A stretch of 64,000 bases of DNA from Bradyrhizobium sp. CCBAU 51627 (GTDB taxonomy: Bacteria > Pseudomonadota > Alphaproteobacteria > Rhizobiales > Xanthobacteraceae): the NCBI RefSeq assembly GCF_028128765.1, contig NZ_LBJG01000019.1:1-64000 (forward strand), in the 5' to 3' direction. A model generated the notes under the pieces. It worked only from the letters and a program-made list of their open reading frames with translations, was not told the origin of the DNA and searched no databases. This document shows, piece after piece, positions 45,060 through 54,239 of the stretch. Position 1 is the stretch's first letter, and each line of letters starts with the position of its first letter. The translations under genes and the position numbers were made by a program.

Positions 45060-45680
45060 ATGCCCGAGACCAGACCGAGCCGCATGTCGAAGAAAGCCGA
45101 GACAGCCGCGGAGGCCCCGCTCCGGGCCGCCGACCGGATCCGCGCCTCCGCGAGCGAGCTGTTCTACCGCGAGGGTATTCGCGCCGTCGGCGTCGACGAG
45201 GTCGTGGACCGCGCCGGCGTCACCAAGCCCAGCCTCTATCGCGCCTTCGCCTCGAAGGACGATCTCGCCGCCGCCTATTTGCGCGATTACGATCTGAGCT
45301 TCTGGGAGAATTTCGAGCGCCCCGGCGGCAAGACCTACAGCAATGCGCGCGACCATGTGCTCGCCTATATCGGCCAGCTCGCCCCGCGCGCCGTCGCCAA
45401 GGGCTATCGCGGCTGCGGTCTCAGCAACGCCGCGGTGGAATATCCGGCGCGAGACAATCCCGCCCGCCAGGTCGCCGAAGCGCACAAGAAAGTCTTCCGC
45501 AAGCGCCTGCGCGAGCTCGCAGCAGGGATGGGCGCGCGCCAGCCGAACGTGCTCGGCGATGCGCTCCTGCTGCTGATCGAAGGCATCTACGTCACCGGCC
45601 AGCAGTCCGAAGACGGCCCCGCACAGTCGGCCCTCGCGGCGGCGAAGCTGCTGATCGACGCGAGCGTGAAGGCGGGATAG
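45060..45680 (+). CDS. TetR family transcriptional regulator
   Basis: A 206-residue protein. The helix-turn-helix reads ADRIRASASELFYREGIRAVGVDEVVDRAGVTKPSLYRAFASKDDL (about residues 22-68). The rest is the ligand-binding domain with GYRGCGLSNAAVEYPA. It very likely represses the divergent MFS gene and itself through the inverted repeat at 44991-45029. Confidence 0.92.
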   Translation: MPETRPSRMSKKAETAAEAPLRAADRIRASASELFYREGIRAVGVDEVVDRAGVTKPSLYRAFASKDDLAAAYLRDYDLSFWENFERPGGKTYSNARDHVLAYIGQLAPRAVAKGYRGCGLSNAAVEYPARDNPARQVAEAHKKVFRKRLRELAAGMGARQPNVLGDALLLLIEGIYVTGQQSEDGPAQSALAAAKLLIDASVKAG

Positions 45681-45827
45681 GGGATCGAGGCCAGCGATCA
45701 TGCCGATCGGCGGTTGAATGGATTGCGGGCGATCTCTCCACCTCTCCCGTTTGCGGAAGAGGTCGGCGCGAAGCGCCGGGTGAGGGCTCTCTCCACACGG
45801 CCCTGAAGCGCGGGCGGGACGCGGGGG

Positions 45828-46226
45828 TCAACTGCGTTTGATGGACTGGATCAGGTCCCAGCGGTTGCCGTAGAGGTCCTCGAAAACCGCGACGACGCCA
45901 TAGGGCTCATGTCGTGGCGGTTCGACGAAGTGCACGCCGGCCGCGGTCATGCGCGCATGATCGCGCTCGAAATCAACCGTTTCCAGGAACAGGAAGACGC
46001 GGCCTCCGGTCTGGTCGCCGATGCGCGCCGTCTGCTCTGGGCCGTCCGCCCGCGCCAGGAGCAGGCCAGAGCCAATACTGCCGCGCGGCCGCACCACCAC
46101 CCAGCGTTTCCCGCCACCGAGCGGCGTATCCTCGCAAAGCTCGAAATTCAGAGCGCGCGTGAAGAAGGCGATCGCTTTGTCATAATCCGCGACAAGGAGA
46201 CTGACGAGGGACAGGTGCTGATTCAT
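45828..46226 (-). CDS. VOC family (glyoxalase/bleomycin resistance) protein
   Basis: A 132-residue protein. HLSLVSLLVADYDKAIAFFTRALNFEL and VAVFEDLYGNRWDLIQ are typical halves of a vicinal oxygen chelate fold; the GGRVFLFLETVDFE strand lies between. The reaction is unknown. ATG at 46226 is chosen at the start of the conserved domain. Confidence 0.88.
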   Translation of the reverse strand: MNQHLSLVSLLVADYDKAIAFFTRALNFELCEDTPLGGGKRWVVVRPRGSIGSGLLLARADGPEQTARIGDQTGGRVFLFLETVDFERDHARMTAAGVHFVEPPRHEPYGVVAVFEDLYGNRWDLIQSIKRS

Positions 46227-46637
46227 CGTGCAATCCGGCTGGTGGCGGTGGGCTCGCCGCCGGGAGGACGAGGATAGCAATATCCTCATCCTCGTCTCCT
46301 CCAGTTTCCAAAAATCGCCAAATCAGGCCGTGAATCAATGGCAATCGTGCAAACGTTCCTCTGCATGCGCATCGTTCGCAGCTGCTCCGCCGCATCCGCA
46401 ATTCCGCGACGCGCGGAACGGAGTGACATCACGGCATTCACTCATCTGCTGTTCATGCGCGGCTCTCTGCGCAGCGCAGAGAAGAGGCTCTCGATCATTG
46501 GACGGAGCGGCCTTGCGAAGGCGCACCCGCAGCGCCTGCGAACAGATATATCGGATGATGGGAATCGGGTGCTGTTGCAAAATGAATCAAACGGATACGC
46601 GGCGGGCCGCTCCTCCACGGCCCGCCGTGTCGCCAAG
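46227..46637. other. Intergenic region, no gene recognised
   Basis: About 410 bp between the VOC and DUF1236 genes. Open frames exist on both strands, but none has a convincing start or protein-like content. CTGCGCAGCGCAG near 46467 is a short dyad. Confidence 0.4.
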
Positions 46638-46985
46638 CTAGTCGACTTCCTGGACGACCATGCGGGTCTCGGGATCGACCAGCATCACGTGGCTGCCCGA
46701 ATAGACGTAGCGATACTTGGTGAGCGAAGGACCCCAATCGCTCGGAACGGTCGCGAGCTCGACGTCGCGCGGGACCGGCGAGCCGACCACGATCTTCTCG
46801 TGCGTCTCGACCGGGCGGATCTTGTGCTCGGTGATGTAGGAATGGATCCTGGTGCGATACTCCGGCTCGATTTGCACGGTGGCACCGTGCGCTGCGCCGG
46901 TGGTGGTCGTGGTCACGGTGGTTTGCGCCATCGCGCCCGTCGACACGAGCAGGGCGGCGGCTGACATCAACATCAACTTTCTCAT
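46638..46985 (-). CDS. Exported DUF1236 protein
   Basis: A 115-residue protein with signal peptide (LMLMSAAALLVSTGAMAQ), a Thr-rich linker, then IHSYITEHKIRPVETHEKIVVGSPVPRDVELATVPSDWGPSLTKYRYVYSGSHVMLVDPETRMVVQEVD read in pieces as the DUF1236 pattern. Such proteins are abundant in Bradyrhizobium and of unknown function in the periplasm. Confidence 0.88.
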   Translation of the reverse strand: MRKLMLMSAAALLVSTGAMAQTTVTTTTTGAAHGATVQIEPEYRTRIHSYITEHKIRPVETHEKIVVGSPVPRDVELATVPSDWGPSLTKYRYVYSGSHVMLVDPETRMVVQEVD

Positions 46986-47118
46986 CGCGTTCTCCCTCGC
47001 CGCTGGATGCGGCGCTGCGATGAACTCGCGATCTGCCCGCTCGTTCCTCACGGAACGAGGGAACATCAGCCGGTTTTCCTGTTTTCCCTTCCGGGAGCGG
47101 AATTGGAGGAGAGGACAG

Positions 47119-47199
47119 ATGCCCGTTTTGAATCTTTGGGCCGTGCCCGCAATCCTGGTCGTAGGTGGCGGAATCTATCTCATCGGCCACATGCGCTGA
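47119..47199 (+). CDS. Small membrane peptide (26 residues)
   Basis: ATG at 47119 follows a good ribosome-binding site (GGAGGAGAGGA). The product has one hydrophobic helix (LWAVPAILVVGGGIYLIG) and ends HMR. Similar tiny membrane peptides with an LWAIPA-like start are known to me from related bacteria but uncharacterised. It is divergent from the DUF1236 gene. Confidence 0.55.
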   Translation: MPVLNLWAVPAILVVGGGIYLIGHMR

Positions 47200-47253
47200 G
47201 TGCGGCGGCGCCGGTTTCCGGGCAACATGAAGAAACAGGGGCGGTCCATCGGC

Positions 47254-48276
47254 TCAGCGCCACCCCAGCGCCGGCGCGACGTGCTTCAGGATCGCCTCGA
47301 TCGCGTGCGCGCAGTAGTCGACGCCAAGCTGGTTCGGGATCGTCAGCAGCAGCGTGTCGGCTTCGGCAATGGCTCCGTCCTGCCTGAGCTGCTCGATCAG
47401 CGCATCGGGCTCTGCGGCGTAGGAGCGGCCGAAGATCGCCCGCGTCTGTGGATCGATGAAGCCGATCTGGTCCTCACCGCCGCGCTCGCCGCCGAAATAG
47501 GCTCGGTCGCGATCGTCCATCAGGGCAAAGATGCTGCGGCTGACGGAGACGCGGGGCTCGCGCGCATGCCCGGCCTCTTTCCACGCCGCGCGATAGCTAC
47601 GGATTTGCGCGGCCTGCTGCACATGAAAGGCTTCGCCGGTTTCGTCGTTTTTCAGCGTCGAGCTCTGCAAATTCATGCCGAGCTTGGCCGCCCACACCGC
47701 GGTCGCGTTCGAGCCGGCGCCCCACCAGATCCGGTCGCGCAGGCCCGCCGCATGCGGCTCGAGCCGCAACAGCCCCGGCGGGTTCGGAAACATCGGCCGC
47801 GGATTGGGCTCGGCGAATCCTTCGCCGCGCAGCAGGTCGAGGAATACTTCGGCGTGGCGCCGTCCCATGTCGGCGTCGGTCTGGTCTTCGGCCGGGCGAT
47901 AACCGAAATAGCGCCAGCCGTCGATCACCTGCTCGGGCGAGCCGCGGCTGATGCCGAGCTGAAGCCGCCCGCCAGCGATGAGGTCGGCGCTTCCTGCATC
48001 CTCCACCATGTAGAGCGGGTTCTCGTAGCGCATGTCGATCACGGCCGTGCCGATCTCGATCCTGCTGGTCTTCGCGCCGACCGCGGCGAGCAGCGGGAAG
48101 GGCGAGGCCAGCTGCCGCGCAAAATGATGCACGCGGAAATAGGCGCCGTCGGCGCCGAGTTGCTCGGCCGCGACCGAAAGCTCGATCGATTGCAGCAGCG
48201 TGTCAGCCGCCGAACGCGTCTGCGACTGCGGCGAGGGTGTCCAGTGTCCGAAGGACAGGAATCCGATCTTTTTCAT
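47254..48276 (-). CDS. Luciferase-like (LLM) flavin-dependent monooxygenase
   Basis: A 340-residue protein. It starts KKIGFLSFGHWTPS; GADGAYFRVHHFARQLASPFPLLAAVGAKTSRIEIGTAVIDMRYENP is the bacterial luciferase-type barrel with flavin site. The FRVHHFA variant is common in the group often named MsnO8-like. It probably uses reduced FMN supplied by another enzyme. Substrate unknown. Confidence 0.88.
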   Translation of the reverse strand: MKKIGFLSFGHWTPSPQSQTRSAADTLLQSIELSVAAEQLGADGAYFRVHHFARQLASPFPLLAAVGAKTSRIEIGTAVIDMRYENPLYMVEDAGSADLIAGGRLQLGISRGSPEQVIDGWRYFGYRPAEDQTDADMGRRHAEVFLDLLRGEGFAEPNPRPMFPNPPGLLRLEPHAAGLRDRIWWGAGSNATAVWAAKLGMNLQSSTLKNDETGEAFHVQQAAQIRSYRAAWKEAGHAREPRVSVSRSIFALMDDRDRAYFGGERGGEDQIGFIDPQTRAIFGRSYAAEPDALIEQLRQDGAIAEADTLLLTIPNQLGVDYCAHAIEAILKHVAPALGWR

Positions 48277-48445
48277 GAGCCCCAAGGTAAGGGTGATCAC
48301 CGCAATTTGCGATAGGCCGCCTGAAAGGAATGGCCACTTGATCGGACCAGGCGACCTCACGTAGACTGCCTGAGCGGGACCAAGCAGACTCCCGGCGAGA
48401 CTTCGGTCCAAGCTCTGCGCAGCACGCAACACGTGGAGCTTGCGC

Positions 48446-49474
48446 ATGAATACCGAAAGAGGACCCTCCTCCAGACCTGCCGTCGCCATCCTCTCGCGGG
48501 GAGATGCCGTCGCCCGTCGAGACGCGACCCCGACAACTGGCCGCTTCGTCGACGTCTTCGAGGCGCTCGGCGCCGTCGGCGTCGAAGCTCACCCCGCCAT
48601 TTACGACGAGAGCTTCGCGGAAGCCGTCCGCGAACAATTGCTCGGGGTGGATGGCGTGCTCGTCTGGGTCAATCCGATTCAGGACGGCCGAAACCGTGCC
48701 GGTCTCGATGCCCTGCTCCGCGACGTCGCCGCGCAAGGCGTATGGGTGAGTGCACACCCGGATGTCATCATCAAGATGGGCACGAAGGACGTCCTCTATC
48801 GCACCCGCGCGATGAATTGGGGCTCGGACACGGCGCTGTATCGGACCGCCGAGGCGATGCGGGCCGAACTGCCGACGCGGCTTGCTGCCGGTCCGCGCGT
48901 CATCAAGCGCAGCCGGGGCAATGGCGGCCAGGGCGTCTGGAAGGTCGAGCAGCTGCCGGCCTCGCCCATGCTCAAAGTGCTCGACGCGACAAAGGAGGCG
49001 CCCGAGCAATTGGCGCTGGACGATTTCGTGCGGCGCTGCGCGGAGTATTTCGAAAACGGCAGTGTGATCGATCAGGCCTTCCAGCCGCGCCTCAACGAGG
49101 GCGTGGTGCGCTGCTACATGGCCGGCGATCGTTGCGCCGGCTTCGGCCATCACAAGGTCAAAGCGCTGATCGAGTCGCCGGCCGCGCGCTCGCAAGCCGG
49201 ACCTCGGCTCTACACGTCGAACGCGGACCCCCGCTTCCAGCGGCTGCGCCGGCTGATGGAGGACGAGTGGACGCCACAGTTGATCTCGCTGCTGGACATC
49301 GCGCGCGGTGACTTGCCCGCGATCTGGGACGCCGACTTCATGCTCGGCCCGGTTCAGGCGGACGGGAGCGACAGCTACGTGCTCGGCGAGATCAATGTCA
49401 GCTCGGTGCATCCCTACCCGCAGGAGGCGCCGGCGGAGATCGCGAGGCGCGTCGCCGAGCGGCTGCAGCGTTAG
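48446..49474 (+). CDS. Cj0069 family protein (ATP-grasp-like)
   Basis: A 342-residue protein. VWVNPIQDGRNRAGLDALLRDVA, RVIKRSRGNGGQGVWKVE and VLGEINVSSVHPYP are consistent with an ATP-grasp-like fold: the second is the nucleotide lysine region and the third the metal-binding E-x-N. It fits the Cj0069 family as I recall it; biochemical role unknown. It lies 10 bp before a FetAB-like transporter on the same strand, probably one operon. Confidence 0.8.
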   Translation: MNTERGPSSRPAVAILSRGDAVARRDATPTTGRFVDVFEALGAVGVEAHPAIYDESFAEAVREQLLGVDGVLVWVNPIQDGRNRAGLDALLRDVAAQGVWVSAHPDVIIKMGTKDVLYRTRAMNWGSDTALYRTAEAMRAELPTRLAAGPRVIKRSRGNGGQGVWKVEQLPASPMLKVLDATKEAPEQLALDDFVRRCAEYFENGSVIDQAFQPRLNEGVVRCYMAGDRCAGFGHHKVKALIESPAARSQAGPRLYTSNADPRFQRLRRLMEDEWTPQLISLLDIARGDLPAIWDADFMLGPVQADGSDSYVLGEINVSSVHPYPQEAPAEIARRVAERLQR

Positions 49475-49484
49475 GCTTTGACGC

Positions 49485-50081
49485 ATGTTGACGGTCAGCG
49501 GACTCAAGCGCTTGCACCTGCGCGTGTCGTTCGACGTGAGGGGCGGCGAATGCGTCGCCCTGCAGGGGCCTTCCGGAGCAGGAAAGACCTTGCTGCTCCG
49601 CGCCATCGCGGATCTCGATCCCAACGACGGCGCGGTCAGGCTGGACGGACAGCTCAGGGAAACGATGCCCGCCCCCGCCTGGCGAAAGCAGGTGACCTAC
49701 CTCGCCGCCGAGCCCGGCTGGTGGGCCGAGACGGTGCAGGATCACTTCGCGGCCTGGGATGATGCGCTGCCGCTGGTCGAACGCCTGCGGCTGCCGCACG
49801 ACTGCGCCTCTTGGCCGATCCAAAGACTGTCGACGGGCGAGCGACAGCGATTGGCGCTGGTGCGGGCGCTCGTGCTGCAATCGCGTGTGCTGCTGCTGGA
49901 CGAGCCGACATCGGCCCTCGACACGGCATCGGCCGCCGCCGTGGAAGCCCTGATCGCCGACCGCGTCTCGGAGGGAACGAGCGTGATCTGGACCACGCAT
50001 GATGATGCCCAGGCAAGGAGGGTCGGGTCGAGGATTTTACGGATGAACTCGGGCGGCGGCATCGAGGAACACCTGACGTGA
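49485..50081 (+). CDS. fetA: ABC transporter ATP-binding protein, FetA-like
   Basis: A 198-residue ATPase. Walker A GPSGAGKTLLLRAI, signature LSTGERQRLALVRALV and Walker B VLLLDEPTSALD are intact; the H-loop is TTHD. AEPGWWAETVQDHF at the Q-loop side is typical of YbbL/FetA. It would power the permease encoded next, with which it overlaps by 4 bp. FetAB of E. coli is linked to iron export and oxidative stress resistance. Confidence 0.85.
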   Translation: MLTVSGLKRLHLRVSFDVRGGECVALQGPSGAGKTLLLRAIADLDPNDGAVRLDGQLRETMPAPAWRKQVTYLAAEPGWWAETVQDHFAAWDDALPLVERLRLPHDCASWPIQRLSTGERQRLALVRALVLQSRVLLLDEPTSALDTASAAAVEALIADRVSEGTSVIWTTHDDAQARRVGSRILRMNSGGGIEEHLT

Positions 50082-50884
50082 CGTACATCTCCTTAAGCTA
50101 CGGCGATCTGATCCTGCCCGCGCTGCTCGTCGTCATGGACGGCGCACTCTCGCTCGTTCTCCACCTCAAGCTCGAAAGGCAATTGGCCGTCGCCACGTTG
50201 CGGATGGTGATCCAGCTCGTGCTGGTCGGATACGTTCTGACGTTCCTGTTCGCCGCTGTCTCGCCGTTCTGGACCGCGCTTGCGGCATTCATCATGGTCC
50301 TGTTCGCGTCGCGCGAAATCGTCGCGCGGCAGAAGCGGCGGCTTCCCGGCATCTGGAGCTACGGCCTGGGCGCCGGATGCACGCTGCTCGCCGCCGGCAC
50401 CGTCACGATGTTCGCGCTGCTGACGGAACTGCGGCCGGACCCCTGGTTTCACCCCCGCTACGCGCTGCCGCTGCTGGGCATGATCCTGGGCAACACCATG
50501 ACGGGAATCAGTCTCGGACTGGACGTCCTGATCAACGGCCTCGTGCGTGAACGAAGTGCCATCGAAGCGTGCCTCGCACTCGGCGGCACCCGCTATCAGG
50601 CCGTGCTGCCGGTCATACGCGACGCGCTGAGAAGCGGCTTCACGCCGATCATGAACAGCATGGCGGCCATCGGCCTTGTCTCCTTGCCGGGCATGATGAC
50701 CGGCCAGATTCTCGCCGGCGTCGCGCCGGTCGACGCGGCAAAATATCAGCTCTTGATCATGTTCCTGATCGCGGGCGGAACGGGATTTGGAACGCTCGCC
50801 GCCGTGCTCGGCGGCGCACGGCTGCTGACCGACCAGCGCCACCGGCTGCGCCTCGATCGTATTTCGAGCCGAGAGCTGACTTGA
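50078..50884 (+). CDS. fetB: ABC transporter permease, FetB-like
   Basis: A 268-residue protein with about seven membrane segments. LKLERQLAVATLRMVIQLVLVGYVL and GNTMTGISLGLD, RSAIEACLALGGTRYQAVLPVIRDALRSGFTPIMNSMAAIGLVSLPGMMTGQILAG are UPF0014/FetB blocks. The start is GTG within the ATPase stop (GTGA overlap), so the subunits are co-translated. Confidence 0.88.
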   Translation: MTYISLSYGDLILPALLVVMDGALSLVLHLKLERQLAVATLRMVIQLVLVGYVLTFLFAAVSPFWTALAAFIMVLFASREIVARQKRRLPGIWSYGLGAGCTLLAAGTVTMFALLTELRPDPWFHPRYALPLLGMILGNTMTGISLGLDVLINGLVRERSAIEACLALGGTRYQAVLPVIRDALRSGFTPIMNSMAAIGLVSLPGMMTGQILAGVAPVDAAKYQLLIMFLIAGGTGFGTLAAVLGGARLLTDQRHRLRLDRISSRELT

Positions 50885-51192
50885 CGGTTGCGAGTCTCCC
50901 GCGAACCAGGGGTGAGCTCATCGATCGAGGCGGCGCCGACTTCGACGGACGTCGATTGCTTCCGCTTCTGGCGCCTCGCTCACCTCGCTCGGCCGCCCGC
51001 TGAACCGGCGCGATTGGACGCGAGGCGGACATTTTGGCTTTCGAAAACTGGCGCCCCTGGTCATACTGCCCTCTCGCTTGCGCATAAATGCCGGTCCCTT
51101 TTCGCGTCACGTTCGCGCCGTCCGGATGTTTCGGCGACGATCGTTCTCATTGCCGCTCGCTGTTCCTGCATTTTTCATAACAGGAGGCATTC
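50885..51192. other. Intergenic region, nothing recognised
   Basis: About 308 bp after fetB with no convincing gene. AACAGGAGGCATTC just before 51193 is a strong ribosome-binding site for the following gene remnant. Confidence 0.4.
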
Positions 51193-51546
51193 ATGAATCG
51201 CCGTGATTTCTTACGTCGAACCGCGATGGCTTTTCCCGCAAGTCTGGCTTTGAGCAACGTCCGGCTGGAGAGCGCTCATTTGGTGAGTCCGGCGTTTGCT
51301 GCCGGTGACGGCGGTGACCAGAAAACCTCGCTTGAGCAGAGATTTGCAGAATTTGCTCTGTCGATCAAATACGACGACCTCCCGCAAGATGTGGTTGCTT
51401 CGGCCAAGCGCGTGCGCTTCGAGGACCGGGAAAACAGAATCCGACGTAATCGGGTTCGCGCCGGACGGCAGGATTTCCGCAGTCTGTCCGCCGCGGACTT
51501 CCGCTCTTGGCGTAGGGCGGTCCACTGCCAAGGGTTCAGCGCGTAG
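51193..51546 (+). pseudogene. MmgE/PrpD family protein remnant with Tat signal
   Basis: The start MNRRDFLRRTAMAFPASLALSNV is a twin-arginine signal. SLEQRFAEFALSIKYDDLPQDVVASAKR matches the opening helices of MmgE/PrpD proteins (usually 450 residues). Homology ends near 51410, where the sequence changes to a low-quality frame that reads into a dispersed repeat. At most 117 residues could be made. The gene appears truncated. Confidence 0.65.
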
Positions 51547-51610
51547 GATGGGTTGAGCTCTTGCGCAACCCATCATGCCTCGCCTCGCGGGCGCTCTACC
51601 CATCCTACGG
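51541..51610. repeat. Dispersed inverted repeat (GCGTAGGATGGGTTGAGC type)
   Basis: CGTAGGATGGGT (51542) and ACCCATCCTACG (ending 51609) are inverted ends with GCGCAACCCATCATGCC between. A close relative lies at 54070-54172. Confidence 0.8.
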
Positions 51611-51649
51611 GCTAGCCGTATCGCCTTCCCAAACCAGAAGTCGGGATGA

Positions 51650-52387
51650 TTACATTTTCTCCTTAATCCCGCTCGTGATCAGCCACCAGTTGACGGGATA
51701 GGATGTCGAGAATCCACAGATCATCGCAATCTGCATCATGAACCAAAACTCGGAAGCGGTTGGTTCGAGCGTTCTCTTAAACTCCCGAAAGATGACAAAG
51801 TGCGCGACGGCCATGAAGCCGTACATGCCAAACTGCCACGCAGTGAGCGAGAGCGTGTCTGCCTTTAGAGCTGCCAGAATTCCTTGACTGACCGACAGCC
51901 CTCGCATGGGTGCGATGGTGAAGTATTGAAAGACAATACCGAAGGCATACGCGAAAATGTAATCGACGATCCATCGTGCGAAGATTGGGTCGGAAAATAT
52001 GCTCTTGCAGCCGAACGCGACCAAAACTGCCGGAGCGGCGATCATCAGCGATTCCGCCACGATGTCGCCAAGAGTGCATCCGCTGCCACAGTGGAGCGTG
52101 CCATTGGCGACCATGATGGGAAAGGGTGTCAGCCTTTTGTTCGGAGGGTCTTCGCCCTTTCGTTTCGCCTCATGAACGAGGCGATGTTCCGCCAGCCGGC
52201 CATATTTGAAGTACTGCCAGACGATCCAGACCGAACCAAACAACGCCGTGACGGGCCACACGACATTCATGATCCACATGTGCTGCGGATGTCCGAACAA
52301 ATCGAATGCGATGATGAGGAAGCAAAGCGCGCCGAGTGAAAGCGAAGCGACGGAAAGCGCATACAACCAGTGTGGAACCGAGGCCAA
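51650..52387 (-). CDS. DUF4396 family membrane protein
   Basis: A 245-residue protein with about seven hydrophobic segments. LHCGSGCTLGDIVAESLM holds the histidine-cysteine pair pattern (HCGxGCxxGD) of DUF4396, and WPVTALFGSVWIVWQYFKYG and PTASEFWFMMQIAMICGFSTSYPVNWWLI are other family blocks. The HC..C motif suggests metal binding. Function unknown. Confidence 0.85.
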   Translation of the reverse strand: MASVPHWLYALSVASLSLGALCFLIIAFDLFGHPQHMWIMNVVWPVTALFGSVWIVWQYFKYGRLAEHRLVHEAKRKGEDPPNKRLTPFPIMVANGTLHCGSGCTLGDIVAESLMIAAPAVLVAFGCKSIFSDPIFARWIVDYIFAYAFGIVFQYFTIAPMRGLSVSQGILAALKADTLSLTAWQFGMYGFMAVAHFVIFREFKRTLEPTASEFWFMMQIAMICGFSTSYPVNWWLITSGIKEKM

Positions 52388-52958
52388 ACGAACACTCCTC
52401 CTTCTCGGAGCAGAACTGAACGGCGTACGCGACGGCAGCCATTGTTCTGGCTGATAGTCGAACGAACCAGATGACGGCGGCGGTCACGAGCGGCGGCGCG
52501 ATCGCAGCCCAAGGGCCCGGCTCTCCCAAGACATCGCAGTCATCGCTCGTGGCGGACGACCAAATAAAGTGCGGCAATCGTGAGGGCGATCACCACATCG
52601 TTCCGGACGGTAGTTCCGGGCTTCTGCGACGCGTGGTTTTGGGCAACGAAGGCGCTATATCGCCGTTCCTATCAAATTGCGCAGGACGTCCCTTGGCGCT
52701 ATCGGCTTGGCCACCCTGTTTGCCGCCGTGCGCTACCGCGCGAGCGGTTTAGTCCCGTGCCCCATAGCCGACCCCACGCGCGTCTCCCGCCAAGGGCCGT
52801 TCGCGACCGAAATCCGGACACGTCCGATGCGCGGCGAGGCGGAAAATCTGCGGTCGTTCACCACATTTAAACCTTAAGATTATACGAAGGGGACTCACCA
52901 CAGGCCGCAGGAACATGCGAACAGCCTTCGTACAGAGGCCATCCGTGGACTTCGGGCA
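52388..52958. other. Intergenic region, no gene recognised
   Basis: About 570 bp between the DUF4396 and transglycosylase genes. Several open frames of 60-135 codons exist on both strands, but they lack recognisable domains. Degenerate former genes are possible. Confidence 0.4.
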
Positions 52959-53987
52959 ATGAAGGTTTGGCAGACCAGCTGCATCGCGGCCGTCATCGCG
53001 TCCGTTGGATTTTGTCTGGCCGCCGGTAACAGACCGGCCGCGACGGTGTCGGATGTCATGCCGGAAGCGGCAGCGAACATAACGGCTCCTGCGATCATGG
53101 TGACGCCTGCCTTGTACGCCGAGGCATCGGCCAGACTTGCGACAGCGCTTCGGGCAGAAAGAGCAGAGCTGGGCTCGGTGACGTCGGCAGGTTCCGGACC
53201 GTTGAGCAGCGGACCCGAGATCGTCGATGAACCCGTCGCGCCCAAATTGGCGTCGTTGGGACAGGATATCATCCAACCGCTGCCGGCAGAACGCGATGCG
53301 TCCCACGATGCTCCGAAAGCGGCCTCGACGCAGGATTTCCGTTATCTGATCTACTACGTCTGGTCCGAACTGCCGCCCGCCGAGAAACCGGCGGAGACCG
53401 TGTTGCGTGCGTTCAAGGACATTCCGGTCGGAACGCCGGCCGAAGAGATCAAGCGCGCGTCCGACGCGTTTGGTCTCGATTCCAATTTCATGATGGCGGT
53501 TGCCAAGATCGAATCCGGCTTCAACCCCAATCAACGCACCGGGTCGTATATCGGCCTGTTTCAGCTGAGCCAATATGAGTTCGGGAAGTTCGGCTTCGGG
53601 CAGATTCGCAATCCGCGGGACAACGCCGTTGCGGCGGCCTACAAAATCATTACCGAAGGCGTCCAGTTCGAGTGGGTCACGCACCGGACGCCGGACATGA
53701 GCGACCTTTACCTGATCCATCAGCAGGGCTGGGAAGGCGCCGCCGAGCACATCAGCCAGCCCGCTCGCTCCGCCTGGAAATCAATGTGCGCCACCAGCGA
53801 AGGCAAGGAGAAGGGCGAGAGGTGGTGCAAACGCGCGATCTGGGGCAATGCACTTCCGGCGTTCAAGCGCATTTGGAAATCGGTGGACAACGTGACGTCA
53901 GAGGCGTTCGTCGGCATGTGGCGCAGCCGGGTCACCGAATTCTACACGAAATATGTGGCGACCGCCGCTGCGGCGGCAAACCAGTAA
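52959..53987 (+). CDS. Exported lytic transglycosylase-like protein
   Basis: A 342-residue protein. N-terminal signal-like segment (QTSCIAAVIASVGFCLAAG), a low-complexity Ala/Pro region, and from about residue 165 an SLT-type domain: SDAFGLDSNFMMAVAKIESGFNPNQRTGSYIGLFQLSQYEF, with catalytic Glu185 in IESGF and the GLFQLS block. The remaining part (RNPRDNAVAAAYKII, HQQGWEGAAEHI) fits the goose-lysozyme fold. It would cleave peptidoglycan in the periplasm. Confidence 0.85.
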   Translation: MKVWQTSCIAAVIASVGFCLAAGNRPAATVSDVMPEAAANITAPAIMVTPALYAEASARLATALRAERAELGSVTSAGSGPLSSGPEIVDEPVAPKLASLGQDIIQPLPAERDASHDAPKAASTQDFRYLIYYVWSELPPAEKPAETVLRAFKDIPVGTPAEEIKRASDAFGLDSNFMMAVAKIESGFNPNQRTGSYIGLFQLSQYEFGKFGFGQIRNPRDNAVAAAYKIITEGVQFEWVTHRTPDMSDLYLIHQQGWEGAAEHISQPARSAWKSMCATSEGKEKGERWCKRAIWGNALPAFKRIWKSVDNVTSEAFVGMWRSRVTEFYTKYVATAAAAANQ

Positions 53988-54069
53988 TTCGGTTGTCGCG
54001 GCGCGTCCGCTTTCAGGGAGCGATCGATGATGCTCGGCTGTTGGGCGTGCCGATGTGATTGACCAGAAG

Positions 54070-54172
54070 CGCGTAGGATGGGTTGAGCCCTTGCGAAACC
54101 CATCATGCCTTGCCACGGGCGGAGGGATTGATGGGTTTCGCTGGCGCGCTACCCAGCCTGCGAGTTCACGGC
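54070..54172. repeat. Dispersed inverted repeat (second copy)
   Basis: GCGTAGGATGGGTTGAGC matches the repeat at 51541, then CCTTGCGAAACCCATCATGCC and a diverged right arm TGATGGGTTTCGC. The two copies flank the DUF4396-transglycosylase region. Confidence 0.75.
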
Positions 54173-54239
54173 CTCGCGCTTGCCCTCGTTTCCTCCCGCA
54201 AACCAGCGCAGTCGATCGGTCCCGACGAAGCAGGCCGGA

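Noticed and set aside
52170..52577. 135-codon minus-strand frame upstream of DUF4396
   Set aside because: It mostly overlaps the DUF4396 gene in another frame; the part beyond has no recognisable content.
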